The position numbers and the translations under genes are program-made. Shown here piece by piece: positions 31,641-43,838 of a stretch of 64,000 nt of DNA (the stretch's first letter is position 1; every line of letters starts with the position of its first letter). This DNA is from Hydrangea macrophylla (lineage: Eukaryota > Streptophyta > Magnoliopsida > Cornales > Hydrangeaceae). Where the stretch lies: contig CM066998.1 of assembly GCA_033977485.1 (NCBI GenBank), positions 51,674,274 through 51,738,273 on the forward strand, written 5' to 3'. The notes beneath the pieces were generated by a model. The model searched no databases. It worked only from the letters and a program-made list of their open reading frames with translations, and was not told the DNA's origin.

Positions 31641-33877
31641 ATTGACCTATCGGCTAATTGTAGGGTGGCCGTAGTCGGTTTCAGTTCTCCTAAACCCAAA
31701 TGTTCGTAAACTGAATAGGGTATCAAATTCACACTCGCACCTAAATCAAGAAGAGCCCGGTGAATGTATTTATCACCTATGTGACAAGCGATGGTTGGAG
31801 TACCCGGGTCTTTATATTTGAGAGTGTTAGTGGTAAACAGGGAACTAACCTTTTCTGTTAGGAACACTTTCTTAGATAGATGGTTTCTGGACTTCCTTTT
31901 CTGAGTGCATAGATCCTTTAAGAACTTAGCATACGGGGGTATCTGTTTAATCGCCTCTAGTAGGGGAATATTGATTTTGACTTCTTTAAATATTTCAAGT
32001 ATATCTTCCGGTTTCGTGCTCTTTTTAGTGAAGTGAGCTGGGGCTTCCTCACTTGGTGGAAATGGCATCCTAGGCACATAATCGGAAGGATTCACTACTT
32101 TAGATGTTTTATTTAATGTCAAAGGATTAGCGTCTTTTGAAACTGGATTAGAATTCTCTTCCTTTTCACCCTTTTCCTTTTCTTTACTTTTATCTTTTCT
32201 TGCCTCGAGAGGTAGTACGACCTCCTCAGGACGTTCAGTGGTCCTTGTTGAGACCGCGTTAACTTGATCACTCGCCGAACTCACCTCATACTGATCTTTA
32301 GAATTTTGAACAGGTTGACTTGGTAATTTTCCCTCATTACGTCGATTCAGTGTATTAGCTAATTGTCCCATTTGGGACTCTAACTTTGCTATAGATTGCG
32401 TATGGGAATTTACAAGTTGAGACTGCGATTGTGATTGGGCCTCTAAGGTCTTTAATGATGCCAACATGCTCTCTTCGAAGGTTTCATCCCTAGGAGGATT
32501 AGCCCAGAAGGGAGGCTGTTGGTATTGACTTTGTTGATTCGGATGCGGCTGATACTGATTAGATTGTGGTTTATACGCATTAGGAAAATTGGTCGTATCG
32601 GGTTTCGAATACGGTTTCTCACTATTGGAGTTCCATGAAAGGTTCGGATGAGGTCCCCATGTCGTGTTTGGTTTATAACCCGTGGGGTTATAATTTGGTC
32701 GTTGGAATTGTTGAACCGCATTTATATGTTGTTCTACAAATTCCGGGAACTGAGATGCGGACGGACATGCTAAGGTTGAATGTGACGAATCTGAGCATAA
32801 CTGGCATACTTCAGCAGAAGGAGGTGGGCCTTGCATGCGACCCATCATCATAAGTTGGTCCATTTTTCTATTTAGTTCTTGAATTTCAAATGAATGATTA
32901 GACTCAACTTTCGCCTCTCTCTTTGGAATAGGTAGAAGGTGTCCTTCAGGTCGTACGGATACCGCTTGATGCATGGAGTTTTCACTTAATGTTTCAAATA
33001 TCTTCCATGCCTCATCGGCACTTTTGTGGAGGAACATCCCCGCACAAATAGCATCGACGGTATTTCGAAAAGCAGGAATTAATCCTTCATAAAAGACTTG
33101 CACCAGCTGCCATTTAGGTATCTGGTGATGAGGGCAAGAACGTAAGAGTTCTTTAAACTGTTCCCAAGTATCGTAAAGTGTCTCCCCATCTTGCATTGTA
33201 AAATTAGTTATTGACTTTCTAATCTGATTCGTTCTAGTTATAGGGAAGAATTTTTGTAGGAACGTAGTTTGTAACTCATCCCATGTCCTAATTGAATTTG
33301 GCTCCAACGATTGGAGCCAATACTTCGCTTTATCTTTAAGTGAAAACGGAAACAGGCGCATTTTCAATTCATCATCTGTTAAGTTCTGAATCTTTAAAGT
33401 CGCATAAATACCCTGAAATTCGCCTAGGTGATTATAAGGGTCTTCCTTAACACGCCCGTGAAATGACGGCAGGAGCGCAATAGTTGAGGATTTAATTTCA
33501 AAATGAGCTGCCGTCACTTCCGGAAATGCAATACACGATGGTGGTGTATAGGCCGTAGGAGTGAAATAGTCCTTTAATGGTGGTGGTGGGGGTATGTTAG
33601 GATTATCCCCCTCATTCCGATTATTACCATTATTCCGGTTTTGTCCAAAATCGGCCATCGAAATAGGTTCGATTTTTATTGTTTTAGTTTTTCTTAAGCG
33701 ATTACGCGTACTACGGATTTCTAATTCAAATGAAGATGACGGTTCAGGTGTGGACTCGTCGTCTAACATCAACCAAGCTCTCGAAGCTTGGGTTGATGAC
33801 CTAAAGCCTCTAAGTGTGCGTTCAAGTTCGAGATTAAGCGGATTCAATTCAGGTTTAGTTGAACGAGTCCCAAACAT
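31622..33877 (-). CDS. Element 3 gag and protease start
   Basis: A 751-residue open frame starting [12 protein letters not shown], about 480 bp downstream of the primer site. Residues 140-280 match the retrotransposon gag fold ([40 protein letters not shown]). A CCHC zinc knuckle lies at 358-371 (Cys358, Cys361, His366, Cys371). An Asn/Gln/Pro/Tyr-rich linker and a Gln-rich heptad region (around 490) follow. The protease active site begins at Asp711 (DLGASVN). The frame ends at a shift after RSIKFHGG, where pol should continue. Gag would assemble the particle and bind element RNA. Confidence 0.92.
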   Translation of the reverse strand: MFGTRSTKPELNPLNLELERTLRGFRSSTQASRAWLMLDDESTPEPSSSFELEIRSTRNRLRKTKTIKIEPISMADFGQNRNNGNNRNEGDNPNIPPPPPLKDYFTPTAYTPPSCIAFPEVTAAHFEIKSSTIALLPSFHGRVKEDPYNHLGEFQGIYATLKIQNLTDDELKMRLFPFSLKDKAKYWLQSLEPNSIRTWDELQTTFLQKFFPITRTNQIRKSITNFTMQDGETLYDTWEQFKELLRSCPHHQIPKWQLVQVFYEGLIPAFRNTVDAICAGMFLHKSADEAWKIFETLSENSMHQAVSVRPEGHLLPIPKREAKVESNHSFEIQELNRKMDQLMMMGRMQGPPPSAEVCQLCSDSSHSTLACPSASQFPEFVEQHINAVQQFQRPNYNPTGYKPNTTWGPHPNLSWNSNSEKPYSKPDTTNFPNAYKPQSNQYQPHPNQQSQYQQPPFWANPPRDETFEESMLASLKTLEAQSQSQSQLVNSHTQSIAKLESQMGQLANTLNRRNEGKLPSQPVQNSKDQYEVSSASDQVNAVSTRTTERPEEVVLPLEARKDKSKEKEKGEKEENSNPVSKDANPLTLNKTSKVVNPSDYVPRMPFPPSEEAPAHFTKKSTKPEDILEIFKEVKINIPLLEAIKQIPPYAKFLKDLCTQKRKSRNHLSKKVFLTEKVSSLFTTNTLKYKDPGTPTIACHIGDKYIHRALLDLGASVNLIPYSVYEHLGLGELKPTTATLQLADRSIKFHGG

Positions 33878-34356
33878 AAACTACGGACCGACTAAATAAA
33901 ACAAAAAAAAAAACAATACTAGCTACGCTAATAACCAAGCATGCAAGCACACAAGACTAATATGATGCATGAAATTATCCTGTAATGCAATGACCGCGTC
34001 AAGCCCAGCGCCCCGGGTTTCCTAGCTAATGCAATGCTAACTCCACACCTACCCTAATGCAAGTAATGCGTCACAGCGCCCTGGCTTACAGTGGTTGATG
34101 CGAAATTTAAAAACTTAGCGAATTTACTTGTTTTTTATTTTTATCGCAATTTTCTTTGCAGGTTCGCGTAAGCTCCGTTGGCGTGCACAGCTGCTCCACT
34201 CTAACGTACTAGATCTTGATGACTTGTGAACTGCAGGACAAGGATAAATTTAGCGACTCAAGAGTAAAACGAAAAACAAAGAAAATACAATGGAAACTAA
34301 TATTTACTAAATAAGTAAATTATGATTCTAATAATTAACGGCAAAAATTATTTCAA
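33878..34356 (-). other. Element 3 5' leader
   Basis: Non-coding DNA between the primer site and gag. Two related GCG...CAGCGCCC segments occur at 33996-34013 and 34068-34083. It is unlike the leader at 22680-22945, although both follow the same LTR and primer site. Confidence 0.75.
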
Positions 34357-34374
34357 TCCCCGGCAACGGCGCCA
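34357..34374 (-). promoter_or_regulatory. Element 3 primer binding site, tRNA-Asp
   Basis: TCCCCGGCAACGGCGCCA on the plus strand, a perfect match to the tRNA-Asp 3' end, separated from the LTR by AAAAT. Confidence 0.92.
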
Positions 34375-34379
34375 AAAAT

Positions 34380-35738
34380 TGATCTCGTCAGAATCAAGAT
34401 ATAAAAGTATGTTTATTTATGCTTCACTTTCAAAAGATTTGTAGTGTGGAAAGTAAAGGTCGAACCCACAGAGATTGTTACCTTTTAATCCGTTAATTAC
34501 TACAATCTAATCTATCTAGTTATAAGAAAATCGGAAGTTGCTTTGATTTAGGTTTTGGTTGTCACTACTACTTTAAACTATGAATTAAACTATGAAATTA
34601 TGAGAATAAGATCTAAAATTAAATCTAAGTAAACTTAAATGCAAAATTGGAAATTGGTTTAAATATAAGGAGATGGGATCTAGGATTACAAATCCACCAC
34701 TAACTATGCATTAGGTATCTATACTTCTCATTCTATGTTCTATGTTTGGATAGTTATGATCTATTGTAGCTACAAGCCCAATAGTATCGTCAAGAAGATA
34801 TCGTTAGTTTGATCTAAGCATAATCCATCTATGGTTCACATGAGTTATCTACCTATAACTAGGGTGTAGCATAACTCATCTTTCCTAAGCATGAATTATA
34901 AAAGATGTAAACATCACAATCACATAAGCACCATTGTATGTAAATACTCCTATCAATCACAAAAATCAAGGACTATTGAGTTCAATAAGTATAAGGAAAA
35001 ATCTAAGACAAGAATAGATCCAAAGTACTCTTGATTATTAATATTAAAAACTGATTATATAAAATCCACCAACATACAATCACTATCCATAAACATAAAA
35101 TCTTAGAATAAAGAAGTGTAGAATCCCCCTTTACATAGCTAGGGTTTCATTGAAACCCTAGATTAGGAGTTTTAGTTGCTCATGTTGGATAAAAGCATGA
35201 AGATGGAGTTGATGTAAGCCATTAGAAACCTTCAAGCTTGCTCTTCCCTTTTCTCTTGCCTTCAATGACTGTATGTGAATGAATCTCTAGGTGTGTGTCC
35301 CCTCAAAAAACATAAAAACTAGATATATATAGAGTTTTCAAGAGAGTATCCAAGCTTTTCTCTCCCGAAACAGATTAAAACAGGTGTTATTTGCAATCTG
35401 GACGTCTTCAAACAGTTTCGTTTGCACAGGACTCTTCAGAAAACTGAAATACGAAACTCTGCTTTTTGTACGGATTGCGCGAGCGGGCCGCGCGAGCGCG
35501 ACATTTGGAAGGTCGCGCGCGCGGATCGCGCGAGCGATATCTGGGTTTTCGCGCACGCGATGTGTCTTTTTCTGCTTCTTTCTTCCTGTTTTTTCACCTT
35601 GTTTAACCGGATATACTTGTTTTCTTCTAATACCTGATAGAAAATAAAAAAATAAAGTAAAACTACACAAAAACAAGATAAAACTGACTAACAAATGTGA
35701 ATTAAGGCGTGTAATTAGGATTTGTTCTCTCCCGATCA
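34380..35738 (-). repeat. Element 3 5' LTR
   Basis: 1359-bp LTR, TGATCTCG...CCGATCA on the plus strand, matching 17958-19073 (partial) and the inverted 21285-22656. The promoter region holds a TATA motif (CTCTATATATATCT) at 35321-35334 and a GC-palindrome array at 35471-35564. Confidence 0.95.
35321..35564 (-). promoter_or_regulatory. Element 3 LTR promoter with GC-palindrome array
   Basis: On the minus strand the TATA motif at 35334-35321 is preceded by about 135 bp and then by clustered words such as TCGCTCGCGCGATCCGCG and GCGCTCGCGCGGCCCGCTCG (35471-35564). The layout parallels the LTR promoters of A0 and elements 1 and 2, with different word sequences. Confidence 0.6.
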
Positions 35739-36056
35739 CTTGTCAACCTTGTCCATTTTCTCCTGGAGCTTTTTCTTATATGTAAGCGGTGGGACCCCTT
35801 GAAACCAGTCTTCTTCCCCATTATTCTTATGTGGAGGCAGTTCAAACCCCGGTGGTGGAAACCCAGGTGGATGCTGTGGCCGCTGCTGCTTTAATTCTTT
35901 CGTGAACTTCAAAACTTGGGCCAGGCTGCCGGACTGCTGGCTTATGGTCGCTCCCAATTCGGTAACCTTGTTTTCTAACTCTTCCTGGTTCATGCTGAAA
36001 TAAGCTGTCGGACGATTCTGACCAAAACGGTTATCTGAATTTCTGACCCAAGACAA
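35739..36056 (-). pseudogene. Element 2 gag, N-terminal part
   Basis: Minus-strand continuation of the gag at 16890-17949, upstream of the element 3 insertion. It starts near MSWVRNSDNRFGQ and contains a coiled-coil-like stretch (MNQEELENKVTELGATISQQ) and a Pro-rich segment (HPPGFPPPGFELPP), typical of the Tat/Ogre gag N-terminus. It ends at KMDKVDK, where element 3 begins; the frame resumes with LESVIKKSKG at about 17947. Upstream frames are closed. Confidence 0.78.
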
Positions 36057-36379
36057 AGATCCCAGCTGTTGACCTTGAGAATCTATAGTGACATTACAGA
36101 TTTGAGAGGATTGTACCAGATTTTGATAGTGATGACTTTAAACAGACAATGATAGTGATGTTAACATATGTGGACTGACTTGTTTACAGACTGACTGAGA
36201 CAGTGTGTGCGGACTGACAGGAACAGTGCATGCAAATGAGGTAATCATGCGGATGTAAGCCCTAGTCTATATGATGCCCCTATTTCTAGCAGATAACAGT
36301 TAAGCAAGTAAGATCCCAACCATACAGAGTGTGCTAACTTTACTTTCCAGTATGACCATCGATGAATAACAAGGATTTC

Positions 36380-36760
36380 CAGGATATTCTGAAAAGTTTT
36401 GGACAGGGTTTCCGGGAGAAGCGAGTCATATCTGGGATATATGGATAGGGTTTCCGGGAGAAATTGGTTATATCTGGGATATATGGATAGAGTTTCTGGG
36501 AGAAAACAGGTTATATCTGGGATATTTGGACAGAGTTTCTAGGAGAAACAGGTTATGTCTGGGATATTTGGACAGAGTTTCTAGGAGAAACAGGTTATAT
36601 CTGGGATATATGGATAGAGTTTCTGGGGAAAATAGGTTATATCTGGGATATTTGGACAAAGTTTCTAGGAGAAACAGGTTATATCTGGGATATATAGATA
36701 GAGTTTTTGGGAAAACAAGGTTATATCTAGGATATATGGATAGAGTTTTTGGGGAAAAAA
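36380..36760. repeat. Tandem 42-bp repeat, about nine copies
   Basis: Unit such as GGTTATATCTGGGATATTTG followed by GACAGAGTTTCTAGGAGAAACA. Because 42 is a multiple of three, both strands stay open and give 14-residue peptide repeats (LDRVSRRNRLYLGY on plus). It lies in the long leader of element 2, between PBS and gag. Coding is unlikely. Confidence 0.85.
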
Positions 36761-37369
36761 GGTTTAACATGATGGTGATCATACTGTCTAGCTAGTTTTC
36801 ATACTCCTATGTCTTAGGATCAACAAACAAGGTTTGCGGTGTATATCTTTGTGAATATAGAGCAGACATCCTTATTATGGTGCCTAGGCAGGTCAACTCA
36901 ATGTAATCACATGTGAGTGATTGCCTTGGGAATCATAAGAAAGAGGTTCTGTTCCCATGCCACATAAGCATCTACATCGCGCAGGTAGATCCACCAGGGC
37001 ATACAGCAGTTATATCATATTGTCCGATCTGAAAAGATAAATGAGCAGTCCTATGAAAGGTTCTACAAGAATCTATATGCAAAGGCTGGGTTTAGTCAAA
37101 GAGGGTCCATTGACGAGAGTTCCAATATACTGTCAGGGAGACAGTACGGAGGTTTTTACTCTTTTTGATATACCTTGAGAGGTACAGTATCAATGGTGAC
37201 TTGTGCCCTGGCACACCAAGACCTGAACAATGTCAGCGCCGCGTTTCAGACACAGTCGGAGGGGGAAATGCAGCGTCCAATGTGGTGAACCAGACACAGT
37301 AAAAAAGATGATTTTAAGGATGCTTCTTATTAGTCAAACCTCTGTATTATTTTGTTTTAAAATAAAATA
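36761..37369 (-). other. Element 2 5' leader
   Basis: Non-coding DNA between the tandem repeat and the primer site. I see no ORF or motif in it that I can support. Confidence 0.6.
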
Positions 37370-37387
37370 TCCCCAGTGGAGTCGCCA
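37370..37387 (-). promoter_or_regulatory. Element 2 primer binding site, tRNA-Arg
   Basis: The plus strand reads TCCCCAGTGGAGTCGCCA, which differs at one base from the 3' end I expect for plant tRNA-Arg(ACG/TCG) with CCA. It lies 3 bp from the LTR. A tRNA-Arg primer is a known feature of Ogre-type elements. Confidence 0.8.
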
Positions 37388-37390
37388 GAT

Positions 37391-40300
37391 TGTGGACACG
37401 CGGAATTCCACTCCTTTCGCTCGTTTTGAGATCATTTTGAAAGAAAAAAGAAAAGTTCTGTTGAAAACAGATACAGAGTCGCCACTTGGTCTTTAAGGAA
37501 CCAAGAAACCTAATTTGACTCACCCAAACGGATAAAGGGCACCGGCCTTTCATAACCAAAGAACTTGGCTCGGGGTTTTGGTACGAGAGAGGAAGGAGCC
37601 TTTGTCACGACTAAAACACCCTCAACTCGCCCCGTCTTTCGACGGGCCTCAATTAGCAACCAATTAATCATCTTATACTATGTATGGTTCGACAATTAAT
37701 ACTATGATAATATATTACATCACACAAGAATTTTGAAATGGAAGATCAAAAGATAAGATATCATTCATAAGATCTAAGCCAAATATCACACGATGCAAAA
37801 GTGAAAGATCACACAAATAAACCTAGAAAAAATTGTCTAATCATATATCAAGTAATAAAGTTTCCCTAATCTAAAGGGGACATGAATTGTTATTGAAACA
37901 AATTATCAAAGAAATTAAAATATGCTTAGCAAGCTAGTATGATGCATGTTAATCTTTGAGAAAAGAAGACCTCTCAATCCCCGGGACGGATGAGAAAGGA
38001 TGATTAGATCGAGGGGAAACATGAACGTATGATCAAGCTCATTCCTTATAATCTTCTTAGACTAGGAGTCGCAAAAGCCCCAAATCTTTGCATGGATGCA
38101 ATGCATGTATCTAAAATGTGCCAAGGTTGTAGTGTGTTTTGTGTTCATGGATCCCTAGAATGACGTAGAAGTCTAGAATGTAAATGTATGAATGAAGGAA
38201 ATCATCATGGGATGTGCACAAATGTAGTATGAACTACTTCCTAAGACATGAGCTAATTTGAAGTACATATAAGCATCAAATCAAAGGATGGAATTAAAAG
38301 TGTGCTTGCTGTGAATAGTGGATAGAACAGTAGCATGATCTTTTGGAAATTGAAAAGAGGGGTTAGGTGTGTTTTCAATGCATGATTTTTTATGGAGATC
38401 TTCCTTATTGTATCTAGAACACAACCCAAAAAGCCAATATTTAATAACTATTACAGATTGAGAGAAATCAAATGAACAATAGAGGTTACTTAGAAACAGA
38501 GTTGTACTGTCGACTGAAATGTCAAAATATCTTAGAAAATGAAAACAAATGATCTAGGGGCCCATTTTACACAGAACGTTTCCTAAGACACTTTAATTTA
38601 AGGGAAAAATGAGTTGGGAGCACCTCTTTTGGAAAAGTTGTCTGTAAAACAGATTGAAAGTCAGCCAAGCTGCTGTGACAGCAGAGGCAGAATACCTGAA
38701 GAGAATGTTTGGACCAAAATGGAACATTTCCATGCATCTCCAAGTCAAACCAAAAATCATGGGTGTTCTATAATGAGTTAGGAAGACTTTCCAAGTGGTC
38801 TTGCATTCATACATTAAGTATTGAGTTCTAGGGAAATCATTGAAGTCAAATTACTCACTGTTTTGGGAGTTTTAAGACAAAGCTAGGGTTTTATTCCTTT
38901 AAATCAAAATGAGGGTTCAAGAGGGGGGGGGGGGGGGGGGGATTTGAAATGGGGCTTTTGAAAGCATATTTTCAATACTTGATGAAGATTAAAACCACTT
39001 AGGATGTCAACATTTAACTCACATTAAGAACCTCCAAGATTATTGGAGAACATTATTTCCATTTTAAAGATAACCTCAAGAATACATAGGAATGTATTGA
39101 GGTTATGATCATCATCTATCAAACATGTTTTTGAGGTTAAGAGCTACTATCCATAAGGATTCACTCACCTCAAACTTCATGTCATCGTCTAGATGATGAT
39201 AGACTAGTAAGTAAATAAAGAAAAACAAAAAAAAAAAAAAAAGAAATGAGGTAAGAAGAGATGAACATATATATAATCAGCAAGTAAATAGCAATCAAAA
39301 GATGATATTTATGATGATCTTGGACTTGTAGTTTGGTGTTTCACTCATATGTGGTGACATTGGACATGGAAGTAGCTTTCTCTCTGTTAAATACCCACTA
39401 GAATGGTAGTTGGGTGTATTAAATATGAAGTAAATGGAAGTAATGAAGTAAAAACAAAGTTTAGAACTCACTCTCTTGTTGAAAATCAAAGAAGGAAGCT
39501 TCTTTTTCTCTATTCTAACCTTATCTCTACAACTTTCTCTCTAAAAACTCTTCAAAACTTGTATTTGGCACCCCCAAAATGAGTAGTCAAAGGGGGTTTA
39601 TATAGGCCAATGTGGGGTGGATTTGGGATTTAGAAAGTACTCTCATTGGTCCTAAACATCTGAAAACATAGAACTATGTCGTTTTGATTTCTAATTAATC
39701 AAAATGGACCCCCAAAAATATTTACAAAAGTGTACTGTTCTGGAGGAGAGTGCCGCGGCGGCACTGGGCCTGTGCCGCGGCGGCAGTGGGCCAGTGCCGC
39801 TGCAGCAGTGGGCCAGTGCCGCGGCGGCACTGCTCCTCATTCATCCAGATATTTCCTTTTAGGCCCCCAGAGGTTCCGGTATTCGCGAAAAGGCCCTATT
39901 TCGTCCGAAATGCATACGAACTCCAAATTGAGATTGTGTTATACCGTTGGAAAGGTAATAGAGTTTACTTTACATAAAAAATAGTTTGGAGATAGGTTAC
40001 TTCAAAAAATTTTGCGGTATTCATGATAAAAAACCGATTTGATCGCCTTTTTTGCCTTCGGAAATTCATAATAAATTCGTTTTAGATCCAAAAATTATGT
40101 GCGATATACCGTTGGAAATCTATTGATCTCTAGTATTTATGAAAAATGTTTGAAAATTGTTGCGACGCTCTATTTTTAAAGTCAACTTTTTGTCAAACCG
40201 GTCAATCCTGGGATTCCTGGGAAGTTCTGGGAATCTCTGGGAGATCCCAGGAGCTGAAGTTTTCGTCCAATTTTCTTTTAAAACTCATTTTAATACTTTT

Positions 40301-40666
40301 CACATGATCTAGAATGATCATGGAACTTTCGGCGAATTCGGATGATTTTGGTCAAACCTTGGTCAAACTGGTCAACGGGGACTTTTCGAGAACTTCTAGA
40401 ACTTCCAGGGGTCTCTGGGAGCTGACGATTTCATCTGGTTTTGCTTAAAAACTTATTTTATGACTTTATTTACGACATAGCATGTCTCCAGAACTTTTCG
40501 GTCCAAATCTGGGAGTTTTTGGGCTTTCGGGGGCATGTTGGTCATTCTGAGCATTTTGAGAGATAGAACTAACTTTCAGGTGTCCGTTCTGAGTCTTTTT
40601 TATCATCGTAAACCACCAAGCTATGGGTCTCCTAAATCTGATAGCCGACAAAATGTGGTGTCTACA
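37391..40666 (-). repeat. Element 2 5' LTR
   Basis: 3276-bp direct repeat of 9477-12732. It has a G-run of 19 at 38923-38941, a TATA motif (CCTATATAAA) at 39598-39607, and an expanded GC-palindrome array at 39749-39832 (four units versus two in the other LTR). Confidence 0.93.
39598..39832 (-). promoter_or_regulatory. Element 2 LTR promoter with CCGCGG-type array
   Basis: The minus-strand TATA motif at 39607-39598 lies about 140 bp downstream of an array of four AGTGCCGCGGCGGCACTG-type palindromes (39749-39832). The copy in the other LTR has the same order (11681-11690 and 11833-11872). Confidence 0.55.
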
Positions 40667-41870
40667 CCGTTATACTAGCCTTTTTGGGCACCACCTGGGT
40701 TGGACTAACCCAAGGGCTGTCGAAAATAGGATATATAATCCCAATGTCAAGAAGTTTTAGGACTTCCTTTTTGATGACTTCTTGTATATTGGGGTTCAGA
40801 GGCCTTTGCATTTGTCGCGAAGGTTTAGCGTCTTCCTCCAGATATATCTTATGGGTGCAAATAGATGGGCTTATGCCTTTTAGGTCGGTAATAGTCCATC
40901 TCAATGCTCCCTTATGCTGTTTGAGCATTTGAATTAACTTATCCTCTTGTTCAGAATTCAACGTAGTTGAGATTATAACAGGATAAGTCTTTTCAGTCCC
41001 CAGAAAAGTGTATTTGAGCTCTTTTGGAAGCTCCTTTATTTCTAAATCGGGAAACTGAAAGTTCGAAGGCATGGCTAACTTCATTTTTGGAGGCAAGGGT
41101 TCATATGGTGTGACCCACATGAATTTAGCTCTATCTTCCTCTTTTGTTTCCATCATGAGGCAGGCATGATTCAGGGCAGCGTCCAATGGAGTTGAATCAT
41201 TAGGTTTGTAGACTGCATCACATTGTGCCACTACTACTTCCAAAGGATCTTTGTAGTCAACGAAATGGGCCTCATCTTCGATGACCGTCTCAATGTGGTT
41301 GACTTCCTCTTCGTCCTCGTATTCGTCAGGTCGGGGATTTGAAAATATCTTGACATTTAAGGTCATGTTCCCGAATACGATGGTCATGGTACCACTTCTT
41401 ATTTTGATTGTGGCATCTATGGTGTTGAGGAATGGACGTCCAAATATTACCGGGATTTGTGAGTATGGGTTAGACACCGGTTCAGTGTCCAAAATCACAA
41501 AATCGACCAGGAAGATAAATTTATCTATATGCACCAGAACGTCCTCTAGTATTCCTCTAGGGTATTTGACTGACCTATCTGCCAGTTGTAACGCAACTCG
41601 GGTAGGTTTGAGTTCATCCAACCCTAGTTGTTTATAGACTGAGTATGGCAACAGGTTTACACTCGCTCCTACATCAAGGAGTGCATTGTCTATCCTTTGA
41701 TTCCCAATTCAACACGAGACAATTGGGGTGCCAGGGTCTTTGAGCTTCGGAGGCAATTCATTTTGAATGATTACGCTTTCTTGGCAAGCGACATAGGCAT
41801 GTTTCTTTACACTTTGCCTCCTTTTGACTGTACATAAGTCTTTTAAATACTTAGCATAGGCTGGCACTTG
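40667..41870 (-). pseudogene. A0 protease and start of RT
   Basis: Minus-strand continuation of A0 pol upstream of the element 2 insertion. The protease region has LLDVGASVNLLPYSV and DFVILDTEP. The linker region and RT N-terminus follow ([46 protein letters not shown]). The frame is open from 41651 to the insertion; stops and shifts at 41652-41870 separate it from gag. The sequence resumes at 9476 after removal of element 2. Confidence 0.88.
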
Positions 41871-43708
41871 TTAGATTGCATCAAGGAGTGGGAGATTGAT
41901 TTTGACTTGTTTAAATAATTCCAAGAACTCCTGATTCTTTGCCTCATTTTGGGGTTTCTTAAGCCTTTGAGGGTAAGGCGCAGGGAAAGGGCATTTAGGT
42001 AATTCGTTAATGGCAGGCTCCTTTCCAAGCCTTCTCTCAACTTCTTCTACTTCTTTAGGAGCGTCCTCATTTGATTCTAATGATTTGCCATTAGTGGACG
42101 ACTCCTCTTCTTGAGTAGATGGTTTGCTTTTATCCACCACTTCATCCTCTTCATACTCCTCGGGAGTAGAATGAGGCATATTTTTCCCTATGACCTTGCC
42201 ACTTCTCTGAGTTGTCACGGCTTTGGCATGCTCATGGTTATTAGGACCATTGTTGAATCCTTTAGGGTATGGAAGTGGTTGAGCAGGAAACGTGCCACTC
42301 GAACCCTCTTGTCGTGCATCCATTTTCTCTAATGTTGCGGACATTTTACTCATCATTTGAATTAACTATTACGTTAAATTCACGTTAGAGAGTGGATCTT
42401 CCTCTTGCACCTTTTTGTGAGGTGGCACGTAAACATTTGGCTGTTGATTATTAGAGGGTTGAGCATTGTTGTAGTTATTTGATCTATTTTGATTGAATGG
42501 CTGGGACTGCCTGTTGTATTGCCCTTGATATTGATTGTTGTTATTGTAGGGCTGTTGTTGATATTGGTTTTGTGTCCCAGCATCATTTTTCCAATCAAAA
42601 CTGGGGTAATTCCATCGATTGTTACATTTTGCGAATTATGATTGTTGTAGGAATTCCCCGCCCCCCTATACCCTTGCATGGCATTCATTTCCATGGGGGG
42701 TTGTTCTTGAAAGTACGGCACATTGGGACAGTATTGATTGGTGTGTCCCAGCATGTTGCATGTGCCGCATGGTTCTTCAGGCAAATCCTGCCTAGAACTC
42801 TCTCCTTTCATTCCCAACTCTTCCACTTTCTTAACTAGTTCTTCATATTTATTCATTAGATGATCCTCACTTTTTAATTGATATAGACTTTTTTCTTCCA
42901 CACAGGATATCTGTGAGCGTGAGACATCATCTGAATTGGACCATTCATGGGCATGTTCAGCTAACCACTCGAAGTGAGCTTCAGCTTCTTCAGTGTTTTT
43001 GCGAAGGAATGGCCCTGAACTCATAATTTTGACCAACTTTTTAGTTTCACCATTTATCCCTTCGTAAAAGTAGCTTATGGTTCGCCATTTCTCGTACCCG
43101 TGATGTGGGCATGAGAGAAGAAAATCCTTGAAACGCTCCCAAGTTTGAGTGAAGGTTTCATTGCTCTTTTGTTTGTAAGAGTTTATTTGTCGTTTAAGCT
43201 CGGTGGTCATGCGAGGTGGAAAGAATTTCTTTAGAAATGCGGTGTTCATCGCATGCCATGTATAGATTGAGTTCGGATTTAAAGTGAGCAGCCACGCTTT
43301 TGCTTTATCCTTCAGGGTGAAGGAAAATAGCATTAGACGTGTCACATCCACAGGATAATTTTGTGAAAATATTTTGCAAACATCTTCAAAGTCCTTGACA
43401 TGTAGATACGCCTTCTCGCTCTCCATTCCATGGAAGGTTGGAAGGAGTTGAATCATTCCATTACAAAATTGGAATTTGCCAGCATGAGGTGGAATGAGAA
43501 TACAAGATGGCGTGGGTGCGTGGTCAGGTTGCATGGGATCACACAACGGACGCAGCGAATCGTCAATTGGAACGACCATGTTTTCACCATTTTCACTTTG
43601 ATTATCAGCCATTGAATCTGTTGGTGTTACTAAAGGATTAATAGAACTAGATGAATCAGATGAGTAGAGTGGGTTTCTGTAAGTTCCTTCAAAGGAATTG
43701 TCAGACAT
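41871..43708 (-). pseudogene. A0 gag
   Basis: Starts MSDNSFEGTYRNPL at 43708, about 110 bp after the primer site. An upstream in-frame extension to 43846 runs into the PBS and is not real. It contains the gag core (FTLKDKAKAWLLTLNPNSIY, AFLKKFFPPR, LLSCPHHGYEKW) and a CCHC knuckle (CGTCNMLGHTNQYC). A frame change near 42615 disrupts the Asn/Gln/Tyr-rich linker; the C-terminal part is open again at 41871-42356 (acidic, then PLLDAI) before a stop. Confidence 0.88.
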
Positions 43709-43814
43709 GAAGGGAAAGATCCTAAGAAGTTTTAATTCTAAAGAACTAAAAGAAAAAGGAAAACAGAAATAGGCAAGAAAAGATTGAGGTAATCTAGGTA
43801 TTAACTCGTTACCT

Positions 43815-43832
43815 TCCCCGGCAACGGCGCCA
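43815..43832 (-). promoter_or_regulatory. A0 primer binding site, tRNA-Asp
   Basis: TCCCCGGCAACGGCGCCA on the plus strand, identical to the sites in elements 1 and 3, 6 bp from the LTR. Confidence 0.92.
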
Positions 43833-43838
43833 AAAACT

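Larger units (their letters stand above)
17958..35738 (-). mobile_element. Element 3: Athila-type element with composite, partly inverted 3' end
   Basis: The 5' part, read on the minus strand, is normal: 5' LTR 34380-35738, tRNA-Asp primer site 34357-34374, leader, gag (33877 down), pol (to 28212) and two further ORFs. Below 22960 the order is disturbed. A plus-oriented segment 19771-22945 contains a 3' non-coding region, polypurine tract, full LTR, PBS and leader. It is followed by a minus-oriented leader (19468-19770), a truncated ORF (19074-19445) and a partial LTR (17958-19073). The inverted leader differs from the leader of the gag-pol part, so two related elements seem to be combined. 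It lies in element 2 gag. The flanks share only about 3 bp rather than a clear 5-bp duplication. Confidence 0.82.
9477..40666 (-). mobile_element. Element 2: large gag-only Tat/Ogre-type LTR element, split by element 3
   Basis: LTRs at 9477-12732 (3256 bp) and 37391-40666 (3276 bp) start TGTGGACAC on the plus strand and end TCTACA. A perfect 5-bp duplication CCGTT flanks the element (9472-9476, 40667-40671) in the A0 RT gene. Orientation is minus: the primer site at 37370-37387 fits tRNA-Arg and a polypurine tract sits at 12733-12750. Without element 3 the unit is about 13.4 kb. The gag is of the Tat/Ogre kind, but I find no protease, RT, RNase H or integrase in the 4 kb between gag and the 3' LTR, which holds tandem repeats instead. 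It is therefore a non-autonomous derivative. Confidence 0.9.

Noticed and set aside
36380..36760. CRISPR-like array
   Set aside because: The repeats are contiguous, without unique spacers, in plant retrotransposon DNA.
36468..36795. Opposed ORFs with 14-residue repeats
   Set aside because: Consequence of the 42-bp tandem repeat; open on both strands with no start context.
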